This document shows positions 44,764 to 53,484 of a stretch of 64,000 nt of DNA, piece by piece. Each line of letters starts with the position of its first letter. Position 1 is the stretch's first letter. A program made the translations under genes and the position numbers. This stretch comes from CAZABC01 sp964483405 (GTDB taxonomy: Bacteria > Chloroflexota > Limnocylindria > Limnocylindrales > CSP1-4): contig CAZABC010000006.1 in assembly GCA_964483405.1 (NCBI GenBank), positions 36,310 to 100,309 of the forward strand. Direction: 5' to 3'. The notes below the pieces were generated by a model, which did no database searches, was not told the DNA's origin, and was given only the letters and a program-made list of their open reading frames with translations.

Positions 44764-45931
44764 ATGCCGAAGCCGCCGATCGCCCCCGCCGCCGCCGGCC
44801 GCGTCGTGATGTTCGTCTACAACGACGTCCGGACCGACGCGCGCGTCCTGCGCGAGGCCGCCACGCTCGCCGCGACCGGCCGGCGGGTGACGATCGTCGG
44901 GCGCCCGACCGACCCCGCGGCGACCGCGGTCGACCGGGAGGTCCGGCCCGACGGCGTCGAGATCCTGCGGGTGCCGCTGCCGTCGGCCTGGCGACGTCCG
45001 TGGCGGGTCGCGGGAGCGCCGCTCCGCTGGGGCGCGGCGCTGCTCGGCCGGCTCCGCGGGCGGAGCGACGGCGGGCGAACGCTCGCCTGGCTCGTCAACT
45101 GGCGGTTCGCGATCCTCGGCTGGGCTCGAGCGGCGGCGGCGGCGGCCCCGCCGGCCGCGGTCTGGCACGGCCACGACCTGACCGGGCTGCCGGCGGCGGC
45201 GCGGGCCGCCGAGCGCGGCGGCGGCCGGCTGGTCTACGACGCCCACGAACTCTTCCTCGAGGCCCACGGCGCGGTGACCCAGCCGGGCTGGGCCCGCCGG
45301 ATCGTCGGCCGGGTCGAGCGCCGGCTGGCTGCCCGGGCCGACGCCCTCGTCACCGTCAACGACGAGCTCGCGTCCGTCCTCGCGGCCGACCTCCGTCCGG
45401 CGCGGACCGTCGTCGCCCACAACTGCCCGCCGCGCTGGGTCCCGCCGTCGCCACGACCGGACCGGCTTCGGGCGGCCGCCCGGATCCCGGCCGAGGCCCC
45501 GGTCCTGCTCTACCACGGCTCGGTCGCGCCGGAGCGCGGCCTGCCGCAGCTCGTCGCGGCCCTCGAGCGGCCGGCGCTGGGCGGGGCGCATCTCGCGATC
45601 CTCGCCGTCGGCCGGCCCGACCCGGCGCTCTCCGCGGCGCTGGCCATCTCGCCGGCCGCCGACCGCGTCCACCTCCTGCCGGCCGTCGCGCCCGACGAGC
45701 TCCCGCCGTGGGTCGCGTCCGCCGACCTCGCGGTCATGCCGATCCAGCCCTCGACGCGGAACCACCGGCTGTCGACCCCGAACAAGCTCTACGAGGCGCT
45801 CGCCGCCGGCGTCCCGGTCCTCGCGAGCGATTTCCCGGCGATGCGGCGGATCGTCCTCGACGACCCCGATGGCCCGCTCGGCGCGGTCTGCGACCCGGCC
45901 GACCCCGACGCGATCGCCGCCGCGGCCGCGG
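44764..45931 (+). CDS. GT4-type glycosyltransferase (C-terminus lost in gap)
   Basis: About 389 residues are visible before the gap. The N-domain has VMFVYNDVRTDARVLREAATL, then VWHGHDLTGLPAAARA, LVYDAHELFLEAHG and TVVAHNCPPRWVPP. The C-domain has VLLYHGSVAPERGLPQL, DLAVMPIQPSTRNHRLSTPNKLYEALAAG and AVCDPADPDAIAA. Roughly the last 40-50 residues are missing. It is closely related to the transferase after the gap, and both carry MPIQP and STPNKLYE/FE elements. The start is fixed by the leaderless box. Confidence 0.83.
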
Positions 45932-46031
45932 NNNNNNNNNNNNNNNNNNNNNNNNNNNNNNNNNNNNNNNNNNNNNNNNNNNNNNNNNNNNNNNNNNNNN
46001 NNNNNNNNNNNNNNNNNNNNNNNNNNNNNNN
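45932..46031. other. Assembly gap (100 N) between two related glycosyltransferase genes
   Basis: The gap removes the 3' end of one transferase and the 5' end of the next. It may hide additional paralogous copies. The N count is a placeholder. Confidence 0.95.
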
Positions 46032-47318
46032 GTCGCGCCGGAGCGCCGCGACGGGTTCGAGATCCGGCGGCTGCCGATGCCGGCCCGCCGACCCCTCTGG
46101 TTCACCTGGCTCGACCGGCCGTGGGCGCTGTGGGGCCTCGTCGGTCGCGACCTCGGGGCGGGTCCCCGGCGCTGGCCCCGGGCGGCGATCGTCGGGGCGG
46201 TCTCGGTCGTCACCCTGCCGTGGGTGGTGATCCGTGGCGCCTGGGTCGCCGGGGCGGCCGCGATCTCCCGGCAGGGCGACACCCCCACCGCCACCGGCCC
46301 GCTCGACTACCTCGCCCGCTGGTGGTTCGCGATCCTGCCCTGGACGACGGCCGCCGCCGACGCGGCGCCGCCGGCCGACGTCCACCACGCGAGCGACCTC
46401 GACACGCTGCCCGCGGCGCTCCGGGCGGCCGCCCGCGACGGCGCCAGGGTCGTCTACGACGCCCACGAGGTGACGCTCGCCTGGGGCGTCCACGCGCGCC
46501 AGCCTCGCACCGTCCGCTGGGCGATGGCGCGCTGGGAGCGCGGGCTCGCCCGCCGGGTCGACGCGATCGTGACGGTCAACCCCGGCTGCGCGGCCGAGCT
46601 CGGGCGACGGCTCGGGCACCCCCGGATCGTCGTCGTCCGCAACTGCCCGCCGCACTGGACCCCGCCGCCGTCGCCGGGTGGCGCACCGCCGGCCGATCGA
46701 CTCCGGACGGCCGCCGGGCTCGCCCCGGACGTCCCGGTCGTCCTCTGCCACGGCGGCTTCCAGGCCGGTCGCGGCCTCGAGGAGACCGCCGAGGCGATGA
46801 CCCGGCCCGGGCTGGAGCCGGCGCACCTCGTGTTCCTCGGCTACACGGTCCACGCGGCAAACCCGATCGTCGACCGGATCGCCGCCGATGCCCGCCTTGC
46901 CGGGCGGGTCCACGTCCTGCCGGCGGTCGCTCCCGCCGAGCTGCTCGAGTGGGTCGCCGGGGCCGACGTCGGGGCCATGCCGATCCAGCCGACCGACCGC
47001 AACCACGTCCTCTCGACCCCGAACAAGCTCTTCGAGTGCATCGCCGCCGGCGTGCCGGTCGTCTCGAGCGACTTCCCGGAGCGGCGCGCGGTCGTCGTCG
47101 ACGACCCGCTCGGCCCGCTCGGCGCCGTCTGCGACCCGACGGACCCCGACGCGATCGCGGCCGCGATCCGGTCGATCCTCGAGCTCGACCCGGCGGCCCG
47201 CGACGACCTGCGGGCGCGCTGTCGACGGGCGGCGGCCGAGCGCTGGAACTGGGAGACCGAGGGGGCGCGGCTGCTCGAGCTCTACGCCTCGTTCGCGCCG
47301 GGCCCCGCCCCGGGCTGA
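46032..47318 (+). CDS. GT4-type glycosyltransferase (N-terminus lost in gap)
   Basis: The visible 428 residues begin VAPERRDGFEIRRLPMPARRP and contain VHHASDLDTLPAALRAA, VVYDAHEVTLAWG and VVVRNCPPHWTPPPSP. The C-domain has VVLCHGGFQAGRGLEET, DVGAMPIQPTDRNHVLSTPNKLFECIAAG and CDPTDPDAIAAA. It is a paralogue of the transferase before the gap. Probably 50-70 N-terminal residues are missing. An aromatic insert with a hydrophobic stretch (VGAVSVVTLPWVVIRG) between about 56 and 80 could be membrane-associated. Its last 37 bp overlap the convergent gene. Confidence 0.82.
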   Translation, partial: VAPERRDGFEIRRLPMPARRPLWFTWLDRPWALWGLVGRDLGAGPRRWPRAAIVGAVSVVTLPWVVIRGAWVAGAAAISRQGDTPTATGPLDYLARWWFAILPWTTAAADAAPPADVHHASDLDTLPAALRAAARDGARVVYDAHEVTLAWGVHARQPRTVRWAMARWERGLARRVDAIVTVNPGCAAELGRRLGHPRIVVVRNCPPHWTPPPSPGGAPPADRLRTAAGLAPDVPVVLCHGGFQAGRGLEETAEAMTRPGLEPAHLVFLGYTVHAANPIVDRIAADARLAGRVHVLPAVAPAELLEWVAGADVGAMPIQPTDRNHVLSTPNKLFECIAAGVPVVSSDFPERRAVVVDDPLGPLGAVCDPTDPDAIAAAIRSILELDPAARDDLRARCRRAAAERWNWETEGARLLELYASFAPGPAPG

Positions 47319-49192
47319 CCGGCGCCGCGCGTCGACCACCACCGGTCGCCGAGCCAGCGGAGGCTGCCGCCGGCGACCGCGAAGCCCTCCGGGTCGAGGC
47401 CGTCGAGGACGAGGAAGTCGAGCCCGCTGAGCCCGACGACGATCGGCGGCGGCGCGTCGGGTCCCGCCTCGGCCCGAGCCGTCTCGATGGCCCGGACCGT
47501 GGCCGAACGGAGGTCCGCGAGGACCGCCCGGGCCAGCCGGTCCCGCCGGCCGGGGATCGATCGCCGGGCCGCCCGGAGCCGGCTCCGCCAGCCCCCACCG
47601 CGCCCGGCCGCCGACGCGTCGAGCAGCGCGGCGATCCGCCGTCCGGTGTCGGGTCCCGCGGTCACGCCGCGGCCGACGCCGGGCGGATCGGTCCCGACGG
47701 TCGCCACCGTCAGGCTCGCGGCGAGGTCGGCGGGGAGCTCGGCGATGGCCCGGTCGAGCTGGCCCCGGAGCGATGCGACGAGGACGGTCGGCCGCGGCCC
47801 GACGCTCGCCCCGGGCGCGCGGTGACCGGAGGGGGCGGGGGTCGGGGCGCTCGTCCGCGTCCCGCGGTCCGCCATGACCGGCAGCGCCGCGCGTGGCCGC
47901 CCGCCACCGGGACCGCGGCCGCCGGCCCACTCGTCGAGGACCTCCTCGTACAGGTCGGCGATCCGGGTGGCGACCGCCGTCGCGCCGAAGCGCTCGGCGG
48001 CGGATCGCCGGAGGCGCTCCGGGTCGAACGTCGACCGGCGGTCCAGCACGCCGAGGATGGCCGCCGCCAGCGCCGCGGGATCGGATGGGGGGACCAGGGC
48101 GCCGAGCGCTTCGGGATCGGAGCCGAGGACCTCGGTCACGCCTCCCGAGTCGCAGGCGACGACGGGCAGCCCCGTGGCGAGCGCCTCGACCGCGACGACC
48201 CCGAACGTCTCGCGCGGGCTCGGGTGGACGAAGATCGTCGCCCGGGTCATCGCCGCCGCCACGCCGGCCCGGTCCGCCGGCGGCTCGAACGTCACCGCGT
48301 CGGCGATGCCGAGCTCGGCGGCGAGGCGCATCCACGTCGCCTCCTCGTCGATGGTCGACGAGCGCCCGACGAGGCGGAGCCGCGTCGACGGGCGCGAGTC
48401 GCGGACGATCCGCAGCGCCGCGAGCAGCGTGTCGATCCCCTTGGCGGCCTTGCGGTAGCCGACCCAGAGGAGTTCGTCGGGGTCCCGCCTGCCGGTCGGC
48501 CCGGCCTCGAAGTCGCCGACGGCGACGGCGTTCGGGATGACGACGACGCGGTCCCCGAGCGCTGGCAGGGCGGTCGTCAGCTCGCCCGCGAGCATCCGGC
48601 TGACGGCCACGATGCGGCTTGCCCGAGCCGCCGCCGCCGCGTACCGGGCACGGAGCGCCGGGTCGTCGAAGAACTTCGCCAGATATGACGCGTGCTCGGT
48701 CAGGATGAACGGGAGGCCGAGGTGCTCGGCGGCCCAGGCGGCGGCGAGCCCTTCCGGGTAGCCGACATGACCATGCACCAGGTCGGGCCGGCCGCCGGCG
48801 AACGTCACGTCCCGATCGAGGAGCGCCCGCAGCGATGCCCAGCGGTGGGTCGCCTGGTGGTCGGGTCCGGTCGTCGCCGTCTCGCCGGCGAGTGTCGCGA
48901 TCCGCGCGACTGCGATCCCGGGTGGCCCGAAGGCACCGGGCGTGACCCATGGCGCACCCGCGCGTGCGAGCCCGGACTCGACGAGGCGGGTCGCCGCATC
49001 GGCCTGGGCGGTCCGCATCGCGACGTCGCCGAACAGGGGGAGGTTCTCCCAGGCCACGACCCGGGGCCGGACCCGTCCGCCGTCGGCGAGCGCGGCGACC
49101 TGGTCGGCGACGAAGCGGCCCGCCGACGCGTCGTCGATCGCCGGGAACCAGCCGATGACGAGGGCGTCGAGCGGCGATCGGGGGCGGGTCAT
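47282..49192 (-). CDS. GT4-type glycosyltransferase with long C-terminal extension
   Basis: The protein is 636 residues. Residues 1-420 are a clear GT4 transferase: LVIGWFPAIDDASAGRFVADQ, VHGHVGYPEGLAAAWAAEHLGLPF, TEHASYLAKFF, ELLWVGYRKAAKGIDTLL and the E-x7-E region in HPSPRETFGVVAVEALATGLPVVACDSGGVTE. Residues about 460-636 are an extra domain with a Pro/Ser linker and VLVASLRGQLDRAIAELPADL; I do not recognise it. The ATG is fixed by the TACCGT box 9 nt upstream. It shares a divergent promoter with the gene at 49219. Confidence 0.83.
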   Translation of the reverse strand: MTRPRSPLDALVIGWFPAIDDASAGRFVADQVAALADGGRVRPRVVAWENLPLFGDVAMRTAQADAATRLVESGLARAGAPWVTPGAFGPPGIAVARIATLAGETATTGPDHQATHRWASLRALLDRDVTFAGGRPDLVHGHVGYPEGLAAAWAAEHLGLPFILTEHASYLAKFFDDPALRARYAAAAARASRIVAVSRMLAGELTTALPALGDRVVVIPNAVAVGDFEAGPTGRRDPDELLWVGYRKAAKGIDTLLAALRIVRDSRPSTRLRLVGRSSTIDEEATWMRLAAELGIADAVTFEPPADRAGVAAAMTRATIFVHPSPRETFGVVAVEALATGLPVVACDSGGVTEVLGSDPEALGALVPPSDPAALAAAILGVLDRRSTFDPERLRRSAAERFGATAVATRIADLYEEVLDEWAGGRGPGGGRPRAALPVMADRGTRTSAPTPAPSGHRAPGASVGPRPTVLVASLRGQLDRAIAELPADLAASLTVATVGTDPPGVGRGVTAGPDTGRRIAALLDASAAGRGGGWRSRLRAARRSIPGRRDRLARAVLADLRSATVRAIETARAEAGPDAPPPIVVGLSGLDFLVLDGLDPEGFAVAGGSLRWLGDRWWSTRGAGQPGAGPGANEA

Positions 49193-49201
49193 CGGCGTCG
49201 A

Positions 49202-49211
49202 ACGGTACCAT
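49202..49211. promoter_or_regulatory. Overlapping divergent -10 boxes (bidirectional leaderless promoter)
   Basis: The sequence ACGGTACCAT contains TACCAT on the plus strand (49206-49211, 7 nt before the ATG at 49219). On the minus strand it contains TACCGT (49207 down to 49202, 9 nt before the ATG at 49192). The two boxes share the TA at 49206-49207. Confidence 0.6.
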
Positions 49212-49218
49212 GCGGGCG

Positions 49219-50298
49219 ATGGACGGACGCGCGACCGACGACCGCTGGCTCGTGCTCCAGGAGGGCGATCGGCGGCGGTGGGGTGGTGACCTGCGGCGGG
49301 CGTTCATCTTCGCTCCGCTCGCCGAGCGGACCGGGGCGACCGTCGGCACCGCCTGGACAGCGCCGGCGGTGCGAGCAGCCGCGCGTCGTGCCGACGCGGG
49401 TCGCCGGCCGTGGACCCGTCGCCCACGGCCGCGCCTTGCGACCGCCGAGCTGCTGCCGCTCGAGGTGCTCGGCGAGCTCGACCGGCTTGCCCGCCCGTTC
49501 GCCCTCGACGTCCACGACGACCCGCTCGCCCAGCGCGAGGTCCTCGGCCTGCCCCCGCTCGCGACGGGCGACCCGCTCGAGCGCCGTTGGCGGGGCAACG
49601 TCGAGCGCTTCGCCTGGCTCGTCGCGCCATCGGCGAGCTTCGCGGCGCTCGCGGGGCTCGATCCGGCCCGCACGCTCGTCGTGGCCAATGGCACGGACAC
49701 CCGCCACGTCCGGCCCGGCCCGCCGCCGGCGGTCCCGACGATCGGGCTCGTGTCGGGTGCCGCACCCGGACGGGGGGTCGAGGCGCTCATCGCGGCCGCC
49801 CGGCTCCTCCACGGCGAACGACCGGGGCTGCGTCTCCGGCTCTGGCTTGCCGCCGCGGGCGATCACGGGGCGGCCTGGCTCGCCGGCCTGGCCGATGCCT
49901 GCGCAGCCGACCCGTGGATCGAGATCGGCGCGGCGCCGTACGAGTCGCTCGGCGATGCCCTGGCGACCGCGTCGGTCCTCGTCGTCCCGCACCCGGCCGG
50001 CGCCTACTTCGACGCGGCCCTGCCGGTGAAGCTCTTCGACGGGATGGCCGCCGGCCGGCCGGTCGTCGTCACCCCGCGGATCGAGACCCGGGCCGTCGTC
50101 GAGGCGACCGGCGCGGGGGTGGTCGCGGCAGGCGATGGGCCCGAGGACCTCGCCGCGGCGCTGCGGCCGGTGCTCGACGACCCGGCGCTCGCCGCCCGGC
50201 TCGGCGCCGCCGCTCGCCGCGCGGCCGAGACCCGCTACGACTGGCGGGTCCTTGGCGAAGGCCTCGCCGAGCGGCTGCTCGCCGAGCCTGAGGGATAG
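49219..50298 (+). CDS. GT4-like glycosyltransferase
   Basis: This 359-residue protein has a GT-B C-domain: TIGLVSGAAPGRGVEALIAAARLL, LRLWLAAAGDHG, IEIGAAPYESLGDALATASVLVVPHP, LPVKLFDGMAAGRPVVVTP and a final helix with RYDWRVLGEGLAERLL. The N-domain is shorter than usual and contains FALDVHDDPLAQREVLGLPP. Its sugar is unknown. ATG 49219 is chosen over the ATG at 49210, because the latter lies inside the promoter box. The next transferase starts 20 bp later with its own box. Confidence 0.8.
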   Translation: MDGRATDDRWLVLQEGDRRRWGGDLRRAFIFAPLAERTGATVGTAWTAPAVRAAARRADAGRRPWTRRPRPRLATAELLPLEVLGELDRLARPFALDVHDDPLAQREVLGLPPLATGDPLERRWRGNVERFAWLVAPSASFAALAGLDPARTLVVANGTDTRHVRPGPPPAVPTIGLVSGAAPGRGVEALIAAARLLHGERPGLRLRLWLAAAGDHGAAWLAGLADACAADPWIEIGAAPYESLGDALATASVLVVPHPAGAYFDAALPVKLFDGMAAGRPVVVTPRIETRAVVEATGAGVVAAGDGPEDLAAALRPVLDDPALAARLGAAARRAAETRYDWRVLGEGLAERLLAEPEG

Positions 50299-50304
50299 CC
50301 CGCG

Positions 50305-50310
50305 TACCAT
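50305..50310 (+). promoter_or_regulatory. Leaderless -10 box for glycosyltransferase
   Basis: TACCAT lies just after the preceding stop and ends 7 nt before the GTG at 50318. Confidence 0.6.
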
Positions 50311-50317
50311 CTGCGGC

Positions 50318-51598
50318 GTGCCATCCGTGAGCCACCACGTCGCTCGCTCCCGACCGGTCGCGATGCTCGTCCACTCGTACTACGAGGAGGACCCGCGCGT
50401 CCGGCGCGAGGCCGAGGCGCTCGTCGCGGCCGGCCGGCCGGTCCAGGTCTACGCGCTCCGCCGGCCGGGCGACGCGGAGCGGACCGAGGTCGACGGCGTC
50501 CGCCTCGTCCGGCTCGACGTCCAGCGGCACCAGGGGGCCGGCATCGGCACGTACGTCCTCGAGTACGGCGCCTTCTTCGCCCGGGCCGGCTGGGCGCTCG
50601 CGCGGGACCACCGCCGGGAGCGGTTCGCCCTCGTCCAGGTCCACTCGCTCCCCGATGCCCTCGTCTTCGCCGGCCTGTCGCTCCGCCTCGTCGGCGTGCC
50701 GCTGGTCCTCGACCTCCACGAGGCGATGCCCGAGTTCTTCCGGGTCCGCTTCCCGCGCGCCTCCGGGCGACTCGCCCACCGGCTGCTCGTCGCCCAGGAG
50801 CGAGCCTCGATCGCCGCCGCCGATGCCGTCCTGACCGTCAACGACGCGCTCGGCGATCGCCTCGTCGAGCTCGGCGTCCGGCGCGACAAGGTGCACGTCA
50901 TCCGGAACAGCCCCGCGCTCGCCCGGTTCGACCCGGCCCGCCATCCCGTCCGCACGTTCGCCGCGGACGGGACGGTCCGGCTCGTCTACGCCGGGGCGCT
51001 CAGCCCGGTCTACGAGCTCGACGTCGTGATCGCCGCGCTCCGCGTCCTCGCCGAGCGGAGGCCGGGCCTGCCGGTCGCCCTCCACGTCTATGGCCGCGAC
51101 TTCGGCGAGGTCCCGCTCGCCGATCTCGCCGCGGCCGCGGGCGTGGCGGACCGGGTGACCCTCCATGGGCGGATCCCGCTCGAGGCGGTCCCGGCGGCGA
51201 TCGCCGCCTCCGACATCGGCCTCGCCCCGACCCGGCGCTCGCCGTTCACCGACTTCAGCCTCTCGACGAAGCTGTTCGAGTACGCCGCCATGGGCAAGCC
51301 GGTCGTCGCGTCCGACCTCCCGCTCGTCGGCCGGACCTTCCCCGACGGGACGATAGCCCGGTACGCGCCGGGCGACCCGGGCGCGATGGCCGACGCGATC
51401 CTGCGCCTGGTCGACGACGCCGCCGCTCGCGAGGCGATGGTCGCCGCGACCCTCGCCCTCGTCCGCGAGCACGCCTGGGAGCGCGAGGCCGAGCGCTACG
51501 TCGCCCTCGTCGAGGGCGCGATCGCCCGGACGACCGAACGGGGACGATCCGCCCCGGGCTCCGCCGCGGACTCCGCGCCGGGTCCGGCCGGCGACTGA
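50318..51598 (+). CDS. GT4-type glycosyltransferase
   Basis: This 426-residue protein has AMLVHSYYEEDPRVRREAEAL, VQVHSLPDALVFAGLSL, PLVLDLHEAMPEFFRVRFP and DAVLTVNDALGDRL in the N-domain. The C-domain has VRLVYAGALSPVYELDVVI, GRIPLEAVPAAIAASDIGLAPTRRSPFTDFSLSTKLFEYAAMGKPVVASDLP. The last 15 residues are Gly/Ala/Ser-rich. This is the seventh transferase of the region and the last before the foldase gene. The GTG is fixed by the promoter box. Specificity cannot be read. Confidence 0.84.
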   Translation: MPSVSHHVARSRPVAMLVHSYYEEDPRVRREAEALVAAGRPVQVYALRRPGDAERTEVDGVRLVRLDVQRHQGAGIGTYVLEYGAFFARAGWALARDHRRERFALVQVHSLPDALVFAGLSLRLVGVPLVLDLHEAMPEFFRVRFPRASGRLAHRLLVAQERASIAAADAVLTVNDALGDRLVELGVRRDKVHVIRNSPALARFDPARHPVRTFAADGTVRLVYAGALSPVYELDVVIAALRVLAERRPGLPVALHVYGRDFGEVPLADLAAAAGVADRVTLHGRIPLEAVPAAIAASDIGLAPTRRSPFTDFSLSTKLFEYAAMGKPVVASDLPLVGRTFPDGTIARYAPGDPGAMADAILRLVDDAAAREAMVAATLALVREHAWEREAERYVALVEGAIARTTERGRSAPGSAADSAPGPAGD

Positions 51599-51670
51599 CC
51601 GCCCGCCGGCGGGCGCCGTCACGCCGTTCGCTCGGCGGTCGTCCAAGCCGGGGTCCCCATGACGATGCGG

Positions 51671-51676
51671 TACACT
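51671..51676 (+). promoter_or_regulatory. Candidate -10 box for the parvulin-like foldase gene
   Basis: TACACT lies 55 nt before the ATG at 51732. A GGAG at 51716-51719 may be a weak ribosome binding site. Confidence 0.45.
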
Positions 51677-51731
51677 GCCGCGCGGCCTGCCAGCCGAGCC
51701 CCCGACGACATCCACGGAGTCGCATCCACCC

Positions 51732-53474
51732 ATGACCTTCCGCGCCAAGCCGGTCCAGAAGCGCTCCAGCCGCAGCTCGCGGGACGAGCGCAGCCGCCGC
51801 ACCCTCTACATCAACCTCGCCTTCGTCGGCGTCATCGTCGCCGCGCTCCTCATCCTCGTCGGCGCCGCCGGCGCGACCTGGTGGGGCGACAACTTCGGCA
51901 AGGTGGCGACGGTCAACGGGATCGACATCTCGCGGAGCGAGTACCGGACCCGCTACGCGGTCGAGGCGTTCCGGATCGACCAAGCCCGGGGCCGGCTGCG
52001 GGATGAGTATCAGGCCGGCCGGATCACCGAGACCGAGCGCGACGCCGGGCTCGCCGCGCTCGACCGCCAGGAGCAGTCGCTCTCGACCGTCGCGCTCGAG
52101 CGCCTCGTCGACGCCGAGCTCCAGCGCCAGCTCGCCCCCGACCAGGGCGTGACGGTCAGCGAGGCCGAGGTCGACGAGCGGCTCGTCGCCGAGGCGACCC
52201 GCGAGGAGCAGCGCCACGCCTGGGTCATCGAGGTCGAGCCCGAGGTCAGCGACGACGCCGACGAGCCGACGGCCGAGCAGGTCGAGGCGGCGAAGACGAA
52301 GGCGGATGAAGCTGCCGCCGAGCTCGCCGGCGGGGCGGCCTTCGAGGAGGTCGCCAAGGAGTACTCGACCGCGCCGTCGGCGAGCCAGGGCGGCGACCTC
52401 GGCTGGCTGACCGAGGACGCCAGCCTCGACCCGGCCTTCCAGGAGGCCCTGTTCGCGGCCGAGAAGGACGTCCCGACCGCGGTCATCGAGGGCGAGGACG
52501 GCATCTTCCGGATCGGCCGCGTCAACGACATCGCGCCCGCGACCGTCGACCAGGCATTCGAGCAGAAGATCATCGACGCCGGGATCGCGGTCGCCGAGTA
52601 CCGTCGGGTCGTCGAGTCCGACGTCCGCCGGACCAAGCTCGACGAGGCGGTCACCGCGGGCGTGACCGAGACGGCGACCCCGCAGCGGCGGCTCAACGAG
52701 ATCTACGTCGCGCCGGCCCAGGGCGCCGGTGACGAGGTGAAGGTCAGCCACATCCTCTACGCCCCCAACGACGACCCGAGCCAGGAGGCCCTTGCGGCGC
52801 TCGAGGAAGACGACCCCGCCTGGGACCAGGCGAAGGCCGATGCTCAGGCTGCCTACGAGAAGCTGCTGCCGTCGGTCGGCCAGCCCGCGCTCGCCGACGA
52901 GTTCGCCGCGCTGGCCAAGGCCGAGAGCGACGAGCCCGGTGCCGACACGAGTGGCGGCGAGCTCCCGTTCTTCACCCGGGACCAGCTCGACAGCGGGTTC
53001 GGCGACGCGATCTTCCAGCCCGGGCTCGAGCCCGGCGACCTGCTCGGCCCGACGCTCTCGCAGTTCGGCTGGCACGTGATCCTCTTCGAGGAGCGGCGGG
53101 CCGACCCGAAGGGCCGGATCGACACGGCGAAGATCCGGGTCGACACCGGCGAGGACTTCGCGGTCGTCGCGAAGGAGGTCTCCGAATCGGCGACCGCCGA
53201 CGCCGGCGGTGCGCTCGGCTGGGTCGCCCGGCTCCAGCTCGACGCGGCCCTCGAGGAGGCCGTCTTCGCGACGCCGGTCGGCGAGACGACCGACCCGCTC
53301 GAGGGTCCCGACGGCGGCTGGTACCTCTACCAGGTCGTCGAGGAGGAGACCCGGCTGCCCGACGGCGACCAGCTCGCCACGCTCGAGGCGTCGGCCTTCT
53401 CGAACTGGTACGCGGCGCAGAAGGCCGAGGCGGAGATCGACCGCGTGGACGACCTGCCGACGGTCGAGGTCTGA
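51732..53474 (+). CDS. Membrane-anchored parvulin-type peptidyl-prolyl isomerase (three parvulin-like modules)
   Basis: The protein is 580 residues. A basic tail and one signal-anchor helix (IVAALLILVGAAGATWW, about 35-52) place the rest outside the cytosol. VATVNGIDISRSEYRTRYA begins a SurA/PrsA-like N-domain. Three modules share F..VA....S...GG.LGW: about residues 157-270, 330-455 (VSHILYAPND, LSQFGWHVI) and 460-560 (FAVVAKEVSESATADAGGALGW). The third lacks the first strand and is probably degenerate. Such proteins fold exported proteins. It begins a co-directional run with mazG, rph and rdgB. Confidence 0.87.
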   Translation: MTFRAKPVQKRSSRSSRDERSRRTLYINLAFVGVIVAALLILVGAAGATWWGDNFGKVATVNGIDISRSEYRTRYAVEAFRIDQARGRLRDEYQAGRITETERDAGLAALDRQEQSLSTVALERLVDAELQRQLAPDQGVTVSEAEVDERLVAEATREEQRHAWVIEVEPEVSDDADEPTAEQVEAAKTKADEAAAELAGGAAFEEVAKEYSTAPSASQGGDLGWLTEDASLDPAFQEALFAAEKDVPTAVIEGEDGIFRIGRVNDIAPATVDQAFEQKIIDAGIAVAEYRRVVESDVRRTKLDEAVTAGVTETATPQRRLNEIYVAPAQGAGDEVKVSHILYAPNDDPSQEALAALEEDDPAWDQAKADAQAAYEKLLPSVGQPALADEFAALAKAESDEPGADTSGGELPFFTRDQLDSGFGDAIFQPGLEPGDLLGPTLSQFGWHVILFEERRADPKGRIDTAKIRVDTGEDFAVVAKEVSESATADAGGALGWVARLQLDAALEEAVFATPVGETTDPLEGPDGGWYLYQVVEEETRLPDGDQLATLEASAFSNWYAAQKAEAEIDRVDDLPTVEV

Positions 53475-53484
53475 CCCGGGGCCC

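Noticed and set aside
49210..49218. ATG at 49210 as start of the glycosyltransferase
   Set aside because: It lies inside the TACCAT box. The in-frame ATG at 49219 has the correct spacing for a leaderless start.
45789..49790. Very long minus-strand frame through several glycosyltransferase genes
   Set aside because: It crosses the N gap, runs antisense to well-supported transferases and consists of low-complexity Arg/Pro/Gly sequence.
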